This document shows, piece by piece, positions 49,796-58,492 of a stretch of DNA of 64,000 bases (positions are counted from its first letter, which is position 1; the number at the start of each line of letters is the position of its first letter). The stretch lies in NCBI RefSeq assembly GCF_036174265.1, contig NZ_CP108055.1, forward strand, positions 10,168,001 through 10,232,000, given 5' to 3'. This DNA is from Streptomyces sp. NBC_00285. GTDB taxonomy: Bacteria; Actinomycetota; Actinomycetes; Streptomycetales; Streptomycetaceae. Under the pieces are notes generated by a model, which was not told where the DNA came from, ran no database searches, and saw only the letters and a program-made list of their open reading frames with translations. Both the position numbers and the translations under genes were made by a program.

Positions 49796-50705
49796 GCTCG
49801 CCGGCGATGCCGGGAGGCAGCTTTGTGTCGTCGTCGAGCAGGGCCTTTTGTAACTGCTCCGCTGTGCAGCCACTGGCCGTCGATAAGTCGGCTTCGTGTA
49901 GTCGTGCGCCTTCGAAGTAGGTGTCTTGCAGGCTGGCTCCTCGCAGGTCGGCTGCTCTGAGGTTTGCGTCCTTGAGGTGGGCTCGATTCAGCCATGCTCC
50001 TTCCAGACGGGTTTCCTGCATCCATGCTTCCTCTAGGTGGGCTTCCGTCAGGTCTGCCTTTTCCAGGTTGGCACCAGCCAGGCGTACGCGTTCTAGCCGG
50101 ACTGCCTTAAGGTCCGCGCCCCGCAGGTTGATGAACCGTAGATCGATACGGAAGGGTTCCTCGCGTTGGGGTCGCCGCCCGAGGACGGTCAGGGCAGCCT
50201 GGACATACTCCGTCGGTCGGGAGTAGGAGCCGTCCGGTTGCGACGCCTGATCGGGCGCAGATGCGTGCTCCCGGATGAATGCGGCCAGGACCTCGACAAC
50301 AGTTAGGTGGTCTTTCGAGGAGTCGCGCATGATGCGCTCCAACGAGTAGATGCCTCCCAGGCGTTCAACTGTCCGATCGGAACCAAGCAGCTTGATGGCC
50401 TCCACATACCGGTCGGTGACCTGACTCTCGCGCGATAACTCGACCTGCTCGCGGTCCCGGTCGCGGGTGTGCCGCAGAGTGCGATCGGTGTAGTACAGAC
50501 CGGCTGCAGCAACTGCCCCAGCGCCAAGCGCGACCAGCGCAGTACGGAAACCCGTGATCACCGCGCCATCCGCTGGCTGTAGGTCCCGCTTCCGCAGATG
50601 CCCGCCGTCCAACCACCATGGTCCTTGCCACAGCAGGACGGCATAGCCGACGAAGAGTGTGACGAGTATCGCTAGCACCCCTGCGATTTTCCAGCTCGAC
50701 TTCAT
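49779..50705 (-). CDS. pentapeptide-repeat membrane protein
   Basis: A 308-residue protein. Two N-terminal membrane segments (AGVLAILVTLFVGYAVLLWQ; FRTALVALGAGAVAAAGLYY), a linker with VTDRYVEAIKLLGSDRTVER, and then pentapeptide repeats A(D/N)LxX (LRGADLKAVRLERVRLAGAN, LRAADLRGASLQDTYFEGAR). It is a paralogue, in layout, of the IS21-cut gene 4 kb away on the other strand. Function unknown; the fold is clear. Confidence 0.88.
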   Translation of the reverse strand: MKSSWKIAGVLAILVTLFVGYAVLLWQGPWWLDGGHLRKRDLQPADGAVITGFRTALVALGAGAVAAAGLYYTDRTLRHTRDRDREQVELSRESQVTDRYVEAIKLLGSDRTVERLGGIYSLERIMRDSSKDHLTVVEVLAAFIREHASAPDQASQPDGSYSRPTEYVQAALTVLGRRPQREEPFRIDLRFINLRGADLKAVRLERVRLAGANLEKADLTEAHLEEAWMQETRLEGAWLNRAHLKDANLRAADLRGASLQDTYFEGARLHEADLSTASGCTAEQLQKALLDDDTKLPPGIAGEPIGAE

Positions 50706-50744
50706 ACGCAGGAAAATGTCCAGTAGCCCCCTGGAATACGCACC

Positions 50745-51416
50745 TCACGCCGCCATTTGGTAGTCCGGATAATCGTCGGACATCGCCTTCGAGGCGACCG
50801 CCGGGCGGGGCAGGAAGTCGGTGGCCACCCGAGCGGCCACGTGGTCGTCGGCGGCCAGGTCGTGGATCGCGTCCACCTTCTCCTGGACGTTCTCGGGGGT
50901 GTCGACCTTCCAGCCGACGATCCGTTTCGCGCTGTCGTGCGTCCAGCGCGCGGGCCCGCCGCGCGGACTGGCCGGGGGGTTGTCCACCGCCTCGAACCGT
51001 TTCTGCTCGTCGGGGATGGAGGCGAGGGTCTTGTGGATGGTGTGGGAGACGTCCGCCCGCCGGTGTTCCTTCGGCCAGCGCGAGGCCTCCCACCGGTAGT
51101 CCCGGACCGTCGAATACGCCAGGCCGACGTCCTCGGCGAACATCCGGATCGCCTCGCTGACCGTGAACAACTCCTCGCTCCCCGACGGGTTGGTGCCTCC
51201 GTAGGAGCGCATCGGTTCGATCTCCACGGCCGCGTCCCCGAGCTGCCACTGGACGCTGCTCATCATCTCGCCCCAGTCCCGCCCCAGCTTGACCAGCTCG
51301 TCGTAGCGCTGCCGGGTCACACTGTCGACCATCCCGGTCATCCGGACATGGCTTCGTAACTGACGGGCCGTCCAGTCCTCATCAACGGTTACGGCAGGAT
51401 CGGCTATCTCACCCAT
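50745..51416 (-). CDS. hypothetical regulator-like protein (DUF6192-like)
   Basis: A 223-residue protein. An HTH-like segment (MFAEDVGLAYSTVRDYRWEA) is followed by SHTIHKTLASIPDEQKRFEA, a combination I associate with plasmid-borne Streptomyces proteins of the DUF6192 type; the name is tentative. The C-terminus may be short for the family. ATG 51416 is used. Confidence 0.6.
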   Translation of the reverse strand: MGEIADPAVTVDEDWTARQLRSHVRMTGMVDSVTRQRYDELVKLGRDWGEMMSSVQWQLGDAAVEIEPMRSYGGTNPSGSEELFTVSEAIRMFAEDVGLAYSTVRDYRWEASRWPKEHRRADVSHTIHKTLASIPDEQKRFEAVDNPPASPRGGPARWTHDSAKRIVGWKVDTPENVQEKVDAIHDLAADDHVAARVATDFLPRPAVASKAMSDDYPDYQMAA

Positions 51417-51529
51417 GCCAGCACCCTAGGCATCACCCGTCAGGGATGTGCTTGGACCGTCAAAAGTCTCCCGCGACCGTCAAGCAAGTCCAGCAACAAC
51501 CGCGTCAAGCATGACCTGGGACTGCACAG

Positions 51530-51640
51530 TCACTGAGGAATATCGAGTGTCTTGTCGTCGCGGGTGGCCAGCCCCCGCCATTCCTTGAGCTTGTTGATGG
51601 CGCGCTCGACTGTGTTGCGGTCTTTGCAGAGCGTGGCGTC
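51530..51640 (-). pseudogene. IS5-family transposase C-terminal scrap
   Basis: The minus strand reads LCKDRNTVERAINKLKEWRG and LATRDDKTLD. NTVER-IN-LK-WRG-ATR is the Glu-containing end of IS5-family transposases. About 35 codons remain. Confidence 0.6.
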
Positions 51641-51900
51641 GTGGCTGCTTTACCTGATGCATGTCAGCAGTGAGGACCCGGAGGTGGTCGGGATGTGCGC
51701 ATGCTTCGCCGACGAGGCGGCCTTCGAGCGCGCCGTGTCACTGATGACAAGCGGAGGTCACCAAACGTCTCCACGAACTCTGCATCGCAGGGACGGAGGT
51801 GTACCGGCTCGGCCTGGTCGCCGGGAAGGGGCTCCCTCGGCGCCTTGAGGCAACGCGCGTCCCGACGGTCAGGCGCCGCAGGCCCCGTTTCCGCCGAGGC
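51640..51900 (+). pseudogene. frameshifted hypothetical fragment
   Basis: Two frames give LMHVSSEDPEVVGMCACFAD then, after a frameshift near 51755, EVTKRLHELCIAGTEVYRLG. Both look like protein, but the family is unknown and no start is present. Confidence 0.3.
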
Positions 51901-52561
51901 TGATCATGGCGCGGTACAGCTGCTCCTCGGTGAGCGGCGGTGCCGGCAGCGGGTGGGCGCGGTCGGTTCGGAAGCCGTCGAGCAGAAGGTAGAGGTGGCG
52001 GCGCCAGGCGTCCGGGGCGATGGCGTGGGTGGCCTCGGTGACGCGGCTGTGCGACCAGATGACGAAGGCAAGGTCCTCGGGGGTGAGGTCGGGGCGCAGG
52101 CTGCCCTGCTCCTGCGCACGCTCGACGATGTCTACACCGAGTTCGCGGATGCGGGTCTGGGCGCCCGCCAGGCAGGCGCTCTCCGGCAACCGCATGGAGG
52201 CCAGATCGTTGAACCCCCGGTCCTGTGACTGGAGTTCACACATGGTCTCCAGAAAATGGCACAGCCCTGCCCAGGCGTCATCCATGGTGACGGCCTTCTC
52301 GGCGGCCTCCCGCCAGGCGGCCAGCTTCTCGGCGAAGGTCGCCTGCACCAGGTCCAGCCGGGTGGGGAAGTGCCGGTACAGCGTGCCGATGGCCAGCCCG
52401 GCTCGCTTGGCCACCTGCTCCAGGGGTGCCTCCAGGCCCTGCTCGGCGAAGCAGGAGCGGGCCGCGGTGAGCAGGACCTCGCGATTGCGCTGCGCGTCGC
52501 GCCGCAGGGGGCGGACAGGGGCCGGGTTCCCGGCGGAGGCGGACGGAGGGTCGATGGCCAT
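51869..52561 (-). CDS. TetR-family transcriptional regulator
   Basis: A 230-residue regulator: REVLLTAARSCFAEQGLEAP, then LEQVAKRAGLAIGTLYRHFP (HTH), and a C-terminal domain of the SbtR type (HAIAPDAWRRHLYLLLDGFR). ATG 52561 is used. It is divergent from an SDR/deazaflavin-oxidoreductase operon across a 12+12-bp palindrome and probably represses both. Confidence 0.92.
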   Translation of the reverse strand: MAIDPPSASAGNPAPVRPLRRDAQRNREVLLTAARSCFAEQGLEAPLEQVAKRAGLAIGTLYRHFPTRLDLVQATFAEKLAAWREAAEKAVTMDDAWAGLCHFLETMCELQSQDRGFNDLASMRLPESACLAGAQTRIRELGVDIVERAQEQGSLRPDLTPEDLAFVIWSHSRVTEATHAIAPDAWRRHLYLLLDGFRTDRAHPLPAPPLTEEQLYRAMISLGGNGACGA

Positions 52562-52588
52562 GTCACTCAGCCTACCAACCGGAGGGAT

Positions 52589-52625
52589 GCCTCATGTTCT
52601 CTGCTACAATCCAAGAACATGAGGC
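52589..52625. promoter_or_regulatory. TetR operator with embedded -10
   Basis: Perfect 12-bp arms GCCTCATGTTCT (52589-52600) and AGAACATGAGGC (52614-52625) with a 13-base spacer that contains TACAAT (52605-52610). A bound TetR dimer would cover the -10 of the plus-strand promoter for the SDR operon. Confidence 0.75.
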
Positions 52626-52710
52626 TACCCTCGACTTTCAGTCCTGGCCGCTGTCGTGGCGGGAGATGCCCCTCATCGATCCGACCCGTCCGACCACAGG
52701 AGCACCACCC

Positions 52711-53382
52711 ATGCCCGTCATCGCCGTCATCGGGGCAGGCCCAGGCCTGGGCCTGTCCATCGCCCGCCGCTTCGGAAGGGAGGGTTTCCAGGTCGCCCTG
52801 GTCTCCCGGACCCAGGACAAGCTCGACGCGCTCGCCGCACGGCTCGCCGAGGACGGCATCGAGGCCGCGGGCTTCGCCGCGGACGTGACGCATCCCGACT
52901 CGCTCCAGTCGGCGCTCGCCGCGGTCGCCGACCGGTTCGGGGCCGTCGACGTACTGGAGTACTCGCCCGCCGACCCCACGTTCGCCGGCGCCGCCGCCGT
53001 CGACGCCACGGCGCAGGACCTCCACAAGCAGCTCGACTACTACCTGAACGGAGCGGTCGCCGCGGTCCGTCAGGTGCTGCCCGCCATGCTCGAACGCGGC
53101 AGTGGCACCCTGCTGTTCTCCACGGGTGCCTCCTCGGTCCGGCCAAGCGGCGGCGCGTTCGGCAGCGTCGGCGTCGCGGCGGCGGCCCTGCGCAACTACG
53201 CCATGGCCCTGGGCATCGATCTCGCCGAGCGCGGGGTGCACGCCGTGCACGTGGCGATCGGGGTGTTCATCGGCAGCGGTCCCGGCACCGAGCCCGAGAC
53301 CATCGCCGAGCACTACTGGGACGCCTACACCAAGCGCGACCAGGCCGAAATCGTCCACACCGTCCCCGGCGGCATCCGGTGA
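52711..53382 (+). CDS. short-chain dehydrogenase/reductase
   Basis: A 223-residue SDR. The cofactor motif is AVIGAGPGLGLSIARRFG and the dinucleotide-binding acidic region follows. The usual catalytic Y-x3-K is not evident: the segment after FSTGASSVRPSGGAFGSVGV (Ser present) continues ALRNYAMALGIDLAERG. It may be an atypical or inactive SDR. CAGGAG precedes the ATG at 52711; the longer frame from 52594 covers the operator. Its stop overlaps the next start (GTGA). Confidence 0.87.
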   Translation: MPVIAVIGAGPGLGLSIARRFGREGFQVALVSRTQDKLDALAARLAEDGIEAAGFAADVTHPDSLQSALAAVADRFGAVDVLEYSPADPTFAGAAAVDATAQDLHKQLDYYLNGAVAAVRQVLPAMLERGSGTLLFSTGASSVRPSGGAFGSVGVAAAALRNYAMALGIDLAERGVHAVHVAIGVFIGSGPGTEPETIAEHYWDAYTKRDQAEIVHTVPGGIR

Positions 53383-53879
53383 ACACCTCCGGCACGCCCG
53401 CGGCGAACACGACCAGGCCACCCATGGTGAAGATCTTCCGAGCCGCCAACAAGGTCGTACGGCCGCTGCTCGCCTCCCGCTTCCACAAACCGCTGAGCGG
53501 GCGCCTGATGCTGCTCACCTACAAGGGGCACCGGACGGGTCGCCAATTCACGGTCCCCATCGGCTACTTCGACTGGGATCCCGGCACGGTGCTCGCCATG
53601 TCCTCCCAGCTCGGCTGGATCCCCAGCATGCGCGAAGGGTCCGCCGTCCAGCTGCGCATCCGGGGCCAGGACCACAGCGCCGTCCCGACGGTCGTCGAGG
53701 ACCCTGAGGGAGTCGCCGCCCTGCTGGGTGCGTTCGGCCGGCGCAAAGGGCCCAAGGCCGCCAAGGGGCTGATGCTCGGCCTCTCAGGCGACCGGCAGCC
53801 CACCGACGACGAGCTGCGCACGGCCGCCGCGAAGACCCGCTTCGTCTGCTTCCGGACGCGATCCTCGACATCCGCCTGA
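53379..53879 (+). CDS. nitroreductase-family deazaflavin (F420)-dependent oxidoreductase
   Basis: A 166-residue split-barrel protein of the Ddn/FDOR type: KPLSGRLMLLTYKGHRTGRQ, TVPIGYFDWDPGTVLAMSSQ, AVQLRIRGQ. Such enzymes use F420H2 and reduce nitro compounds, quinones or enones. GTG 53379 overlaps the SDR stop, so both are one TetR-controlled operon. Confidence 0.85.
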   Translation: MNTSGTPAANTTRPPMVKIFRAANKVVRPLLASRFHKPLSGRLMLLTYKGHRTGRQFTVPIGYFDWDPGTVLAMSSQLGWIPSMREGSAVQLRIRGQDHSAVPTVVEDPEGVAALLGAFGRRKGPKAAKGLMLGLSGDRQPTDDELRTAAAKTRFVCFRTRSSTSA

Positions 53880-53890
53880 ACCTCTTCCGC

Positions 53891-54320
53891 ATGCCACCCG
53901 GCTGGCGAACCCCCCGCCTGGGCACCCTCAACGCCTGGCAACGCCTGCTGGACACCCTCAACCGGGCACAAGCAGCCGACCGCCCCGGCGCCTGGCTACA
54001 CGCCGCCGCCGTCATCAGCGACCTGGTCGCCGTCTACACCGCCCACCGCAGCCTTGACCTGCTCGCCTCCACAGTTGGGAACCCGGCCACCAGCGCCTCC
54101 AGCCCACCACCAGCCTCCGCCGGACTGCACGCCGTCCTGGCCCCGCGTGTTGAACAAACCCTGCTCGCACACGAGGGCGGACTGGCCCTGCTCGACCAGT
54201 GGCTCGATGAGCTGCGAGCCGCACAGGACACCGACCAGGAGCCCACGGCACCCCTTGTCCGCGAACAGGCCGCCGCCCTCCGCGAGGCACTGATCGCCAG
54301 AAGGGGCGACCCCCGCCCAA
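53891..54320 (+). pseudogene. hypothetical protein truncated by ISKra4 end
   Basis: About 140 residues from ATG 53891 (LGTLNAWQRLLDTLNRAQAA, LLDQWLDELRAAQDTDQEPT), helical and acidic; family unknown. From 54326 the frame enters the IS terminal repeat and continues as antisense to the transposase, so the native C-terminus is lost. Confidence 0.5.
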
Positions 54321-54328
54321 AATCTGAA

Positions 54329-54374
54329 GGGTGTGGCTCTCCTTCAGGAACGTCCCTGAAGGAGAGCCACACCC
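54329..54374. repeat. perfect 20-bp hairpin at the element's left end
   Basis: Arms 54329-54348 and 54355-54374 (GGGTGTGGCTCTCCTTCAGG and complement) around a 6-base loop. The left arm is the element's terminal repeat. It is probably a terminal repeat joined to an inverted copy after internal deletion. Confidence 0.75.
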
Positions 54375-54759
54375 GTGAGAGTTCCGCATCGGCCGGGTGC
54401 ACGCTGGTCCGGCCCTTGCCCCGCCATGCGGTCCGCGTCACGGTGACCGTGCCGAACACACAGGCCAGCAGGCGGGAATGCCCCATCTCGTGGTGCGGGC
54501 GGACGCGTCCGTCCGCACCACGAACCACCTGGTCTTTCGTCTGCCGCAGTTGTTCACGCTCCCGCTTCTCCCGCAGGTCGAGGTGTGCTTGGAACAGAAG
54601 CCGCAGCAGTTCACGGCCTTGAAGCCCGACAAGGTCCTCGAGTTCGTGATGGGACAGCGCGGCCGACTCCGGCCCGGCCAACGCGCCTTTCAGGCAGTCG
54701 AAGGCCCTTGTCGCGGCAGTGAATGGATCGATGGCATCGAAGGCGTCGTAGGGTTCCAC
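54375..54759 (-). pseudogene. ISKra4-family transposase, N-terminal part
   Basis: Begins at ATG 54759: AFDAIDPFTAATRAFDCLKG, SHHELEDLVGLQGRELLRLL, then HSRLLACVFGTVTVTRTAW, the conserved start of ISKra4 transposases. After about 130 codons it meets the hairpin. No catalytic residues remain. Confidence 0.75.
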
Positions 54760-54820
54760 CGGCTCTTCTTTCAGCGGCTTCGGTTTGGTGTGGTACCTCC
54801 GAAGTTAGAGAGAAGAGCCT

Positions 54821-55356
54821 TTATCGTTCCGCGAGTTCACCGATTCCCCGCCAGCCCGGATGAGCAGGTGCGAACCGTCCGGGCTGGTCCTCGATCAGCC
54901 AGCCCCGTTCCAGCAGCCGTTTCAGCTTCCCCCGCGTCCCCTCGATCTTCGCGGTCACCGCGGCAGCCCGATCCGGGGCACGATCTGCTTGGCCTGCATC
55001 GGCCCCGGCGCGTCCGCGATCACCTCCACGATGTCCCGGTACACATCCGGCAGGACGTCCATAGTGAGACCTCCCCGCCAGTGCGGCACCATGACCGCCC
55101 CCACCACCCTCACCTCGGGCTCCACCGGTGCCTCCGCCGCCACCGGCTCGCGCAACGGCGCAGCCTCGGCCCCGTCCTGCCCGGACAGCTCGGCCAGCAC
55201 CTGGGCCACCGTTTCTCGCGTCACCCGCAGCCGCGACCACACCTCACGCTCACCCGCCAGCCGTGTGGTCAACTCGGCTATCTCCGCCTCGAGTTCCTCC
55301 ACCCGGACACGCGCTGCCGCCTCCCGCGTCTCCAACTCCTCGATCAACGACACCAT
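54821..55356 (-). pseudogene. transposon-associated coiled-coil/winged-helix helper, frameshifted
   Basis: From ATG 55356: a coiled coil (ARVRVEELEAEIAELTTRLA), a linker, and a winged-helix start (LPDVYRDIVEVIADAPGPMQ). A frameshift near 54965 moves the rest (GTRGKLKRLLERGWLIEDQP) to another frame ending at 54821. It is a fuller copy of the fragment at 4700-4987 and again precedes a transposase on the same strand. Confidence 0.65.
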
Positions 55357-55479
55357 CGACGCCCCCTACTCCACCCACCACAGTAGAAGGACGCCTACCC
55401 CGAGCACACCGTCAACCAGCGTTCTCCCAGCTCAAGGGCTTCCCCGCAGGAGAGCTACACCCTTCGGCGATGGTCCAGC

Positions 55480-55654
55480 AGTTCTTCCGCGGCAGGTCCG
55501 CGAGCAGTCCCAGGACCAGGTGGCGTGGTCGGCGTCGGGGTTCGACCCGGGCGAACCTGCCCGCGATGCGGTCCATCAGGCCCTCGAACGCTTCCTGCCA
55601 GCGGGCAGCGTCTACGCTGTGACCTGCGGCCACCGCGTGATCGTTTGTCTTCAC
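55480..55654 (-). pseudogene. IS701-family transposase N-terminal relic
   Basis: Reads RWQEAFEGLMDRIAGRFARV and LGLLADLPRKNCWTIAE, the strongly conserved N-terminal block of IS701-family transposases. It is truncated after WTIAE at the edge of the ISKra4 element. Confidence 0.75.
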
Positions 55655-55724
55655 ACACCGATGATCAACGGTGGCCGCACCTGCCAGCGCCAGCGGGGTG
55701 GAACGGCTCGTCGAAGGAGACGCA

Positions 55725-56273
55725 GTGCTGGAATTGCTGGGCTTCTACGACGAACTCGACACCCGCTCCGGCCAGCCGAACGGATCGATCCGCGACGCCG
55801 TCCGGTCCGTCGGCGAGCCGGATGAGGCGGACCTGGTGGCCTACCTGGACGCCGGTCACGTCCTGATCGACGTCATGGAAGGGGGCCACGACATCATCAC
55901 CGGCAACGCCCATCGACACTCTTCGGGATGCTCGTCGCTGGTGACTGATGGCACCTGGTTGTGGCGCCAGGACTTCCCGCACTACCTGGAAACCCACCAC
56001 GTCTCGCTGCCCCAGACGTTCCTCGAACACGTCCGCAGTCTGAACCACCAGATGCCCGCCATCGCCGTCGCGCAGTTCGCCCCGCACTACGACGAGACCA
56101 TGCCCCTGGTCGGTTGGGCCTCAGCAATCCCGTGGCGATCGATGGCGACCACGCTCCTACCTGAACCACGAGCAGTGAACAGCAAGGTCCAGTTCGACGC
56201 GGCGATGCTGGCCCAGGACCGGAGTCGGCCGCAAGGCAGCTGGGGCAGGCGGCGCAAGCCACGGAAAGCGTAG
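55725..56273 (+). CDS. hypothetical protein
   Basis: A 182-residue protein from GTG 55725 with AAGGAG upstream. Reads ELLGFYDELDTRSGQPNGSI, LVAYLDAGHVLIDVMEGGHD and VTDGTWLWRQDFPHYLETHH. No family recognised, though the DGTWLWRQDFPHYL segment looks like a conserved block of Streptomyces hypothetical proteins. The last 45 residues are basic and of lower quality; the end may be altered. Confidence 0.6.
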   Translation: MLELLGFYDELDTRSGQPNGSIRDAVRSVGEPDEADLVAYLDAGHVLIDVMEGGHDIITGNAHRHSSGCSSLVTDGTWLWRQDFPHYLETHHVSLPQTFLEHVRSLNHQMPAIAVAQFAPHYDETMPLVGWASAIPWRSMATTLLPEPRAVNSKVQFDAAMLAQDRSRPQGSWGRRRKPRKA

Positions 56274-56309
56274 GATCCAGCAGCTCAAGAGCGATCTACA
56301 GCTGGAGTA

Positions 56310-56864
56310 TTAGCGCCTGGATGTCAGCTCGGTGAGCGCACCTGGTGGGATCCCCAGCAGAGCCAATCGGGACAGGAGTTCTGCTTCCTGTTCCTGCGTG
56401 ACCTCAATCCACAGGGACGTTCCCGAGTCACTGGCACTGAAGACCAGCCGACCGTCCCACCAGCCTTCAGCGTGGATCGTGTAAGGAACCAAGTCGGACA
56501 GCACTTCGAACTGCCCGTCGTCCCGGACATCAATGTCGATCCCCATCCCAGGATCGGCACGCCGGGAGCGGCTACCGCGCGCGACCTCCTGCTGAGCCAG
56601 CAACAAGGCACGCTCATACGAGTGCAGAACCTCTGGCGGCCAGGCGTCGCCGCTGTAGGCGTCGATGTGCGCGGCGTCGATGCTCGAACGCAGCACGTAG
56701 AGCGCTTCGCGATGAACACGCACAACGTCTGTAGGGCGAACTCCGTCCCCGAGTACGAGCTCCCGGACCCGGACGCCATCCTGACTGATCACATGCAGGA
56801 CCCTCCCACATGCGACCAGTCGACTCCACAGAGAAAGCCGCGCAACATGATCATTATCAGACAC
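56310..56864 (-). CDS. hypothetical protein
   Basis: A 184-residue protein (DHVARLSLWSRLVACGRVLH; PPEVLHSYERALLLAQQEVA; DLVPYTIHAEGWWDGRLVFS). It seems to be a mixed alpha/beta soluble protein. Family not recognised. ATG 56864; 87 bases from the divergent HTH gene. Confidence 0.6.
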   Translation of the reverse strand: MSDNDHVARLSLWSRLVACGRVLHVISQDGVRVRELVLGDGVRPTDVVRVHREALYVLRSSIDAAHIDAYSGDAWPPEVLHSYERALLLAQQEVARGSRSRRADPGMGIDIDVRDDGQFEVLSDLVPYTIHAEGWWDGRLVFSASDSGTSLWIEVTQEQEAELLSRLALLGIPPGALTELTSRR

Positions 56865-56951
56865 GGCCTAGCGGCGGCGGGAAACGCGGTCTGCTGCGGC
56901 GCCTGTTGAATGCCGCACTGGCGTCCGGTTCTGGCAGCTGATGGGCGGGCG

Positions 56952-57761
56952 ATGATGGCGCGTCCGGAATCGCCGGTCGACCACACCGTGCCGGCCTTGG
57001 GCATGCTCGCCGAGTACCTGCGCCGACTGCGTCGGACGGCGGGCCTTTCGTACGGCGAACTCGCCGTACGAAGCAATTGCTCGGCTGCCCACCTCAAGCG
57101 TGCAGCCGGCGGCAGGACCCTGCCTGCCCACCCGGTGATGCTCGCGTACGTGGGGGGATGCACAGGTGACTCCAGGCATCGCCTTTACACCGAGCTCATG
57201 TACGGAAGAGCTGTGCGAGCTGTTGAGCAGGCCAAGCGAGACTTCCGCCGGTCCGGTGTCCGGCCCGACCTGCAGAGCGTCGAAGACGTCGCCGGTCTCA
57301 GCCAGGCGCTGCGCAACGCCTGGGCGCAGAGGGGCCGCCCGGTGTCTCGGACGTTGGCGCTGTCCTCACGGTGGTTGCCGCGCAGCACCGCCCACGCCAT
57401 TACCACCGGCCGTGTTCCCCGAGACCTCCGGCAGTACGTCGCCTTCCTGCAAACCTGCGGGATCGACGACGAGTCGCTGGCGCCCTGGTTCCGCGCCTGG
57501 TTCAAGGTATTCGGTCGGCTGTCCGCCCGCGACGCGGCGACGACACTGGAAACCTTGGAGGCAAGCTACGACGCTCTACGTCGCCCAGCTCATCGGGCAC
57601 GCGCCCAGGCCCTGAGCTCCTCGAGGGCGAGCCCAGCCGTGGGAGGGTCGGGCCCCGGAGCTGACCGAGATGGCAGGCAAGCTCAGTGGTTGCGGAATGG
57701 TTCCCAGGGGTCGGAGAGGGGTGCAGTGGGGTCTTCGCCTTCGGTGGACAGGTCGACGTAG
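56952..57761 (+). CDS. helix-turn-helix domain protein
   Basis: Residues about 15-65 are an HTH_31/XRE domain (LAEYLRRLRRTAGLSYGELA, VRSNCSAAHLKRAAGG). A helical region follows with a second HTH-like part (SVEDVAGLSQALRNAWAQRG). The last 50 residues, after about 57610, are low-complexity and overlap the convergent HEAT-like gene by 79 bases, so the natural end may have been earlier. ATG 56952 is chosen; 56910 is also open. Confidence 0.7.
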   Translation: MMARPESPVDHTVPALGMLAEYLRRLRRTAGLSYGELAVRSNCSAAHLKRAAGGRTLPAHPVMLAYVGGCTGDSRHRLYTELMYGRAVRAVEQAKRDFRRSGVRPDLQSVEDVAGLSQALRNAWAQRGRPVSRTLALSSRWLPRSTAHAITTGRVPRDLRQYVAFLQTCGIDDESLAPWFRAWFKVFGRLSARDAATTLETLEASYDALRRPAHRARAQALSSSRASPAVGGSGPGADRDGRQAQWLRNGSQGSERGAVGSSPSVDRST

Positions 57762-58492
57762 GCGCGCAGGGCTGGGCGGGTGCCGGGGAGGCTGTACTGG
57801 GTGAACCGTTCGTGGAGGTCTGAGCCGAACGGCACGGGCTGGAAGTCGGCGGCGGTCAGCAGCTCGGCCAGGACCTTCAGCAACTCCCGGCGTCCGGGGG
57901 AGAGCTCGGTGAACGCCGGTGCGGTGTCCGCGGGGTCGAACAGGGCTTCCAGCAGGTTCTCGGCGCGGACCGCCAGCGGGCGGGGCACGACTCTGGTCTC
58001 CTTGATACCGGGCAGGGTGCGGACGATCTGCAGGAGGACTCCGTCCGGGTCCTTGGCGGCGCCCATCAGGTGGAGCAGGCTGCGGACGGTGTAGCTGTGC
58101 AGGTCGCCGGCGTGGTGGGCGGTGGCGGACTCGGGGGCGGGCCCGGCGCCGAAGGCTGCCAGCTCGGCGGCGATGCGCTCCGCTGGCGGCAGGCCGGGTG
58201 CGGCGGCCGGGTGCGCGACCAGCAGGCGGGTCAGGGCGGTGGCGGCGGCCCAGCGCGGCAAGGGGTGCTCGTGGTCGAGGTGGTGCCGGAGTCGGCCGTC
58301 CGGGTCGTGGTCGGCGAGCAGCCCGACCGCGACGAGGACCGTGGCGGCGCACACGGGGTCCCGCTCGCCGTCGAGGCAGGCCAGCAGCGGGGGCAGGGTG
58401 GCGTCGGCCTCCTCGGGGAACCAGCCCAGGAGGTACGCGGTGACGGTGATGGTGACTGCGCAGGACGCCGGTGGACGGTTGCGAGGTGACAT
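57683..58492 (-). CDS. HEAT-repeat-like protein
   Basis: A 269-residue, mostly helical protein with HEAT-like units (LACLDGERDPVCAATVLVAV; PRWAAATALTRLLVAHPAAA; SYTVRSLLHLMGAAKDPDGV). HEAT proteins are scaffolds. The N-terminus begins within a repeat-like segment and no upstream domain is seen, so it may be N-terminally short. ATG 58492 with GAAAGGTCGAC upstream. Confidence 0.7.
   Translation of the reverse strand: MSPRNRPPASCAVTITVTAYLLGWFPEEADATLPPLLACLDGERDPVCAATVLVAVGLLADHDPDGRLRHHLDHEHPLPRWAAATALTRLLVAHPAAAPGLPPAERIAAELAAFGAGPAPESATAHHAGDLHSYTVRSLLHLMGAAKDPDGVLLQIVRTLPGIKETRVVPRPLAVRAENLLEALFDPADTAPAFTELSPGRRELLKVLAELLTAADFQPVPFGSDLHERFTQYSLPGTRPALRAYVDLSTEGEDPTAPLSDPWEPFRNH

Larger units (their letters stand above)
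54326..55465 (-). mobile_element. ISKra4-type element, internally deleted
   Basis: Terminal inverted repeats GAAGGGTGTRGCTCTCCT (54326-54343 and complement at 55448-55465, one mismatch) bound 1140 bp. It contains a frameshifted helper gene and only the N-terminal part of an ISKra4 transposase. No direct repeats are seen; the flanks are different genes, so rearrangement followed insertion. Confidence 0.65.
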
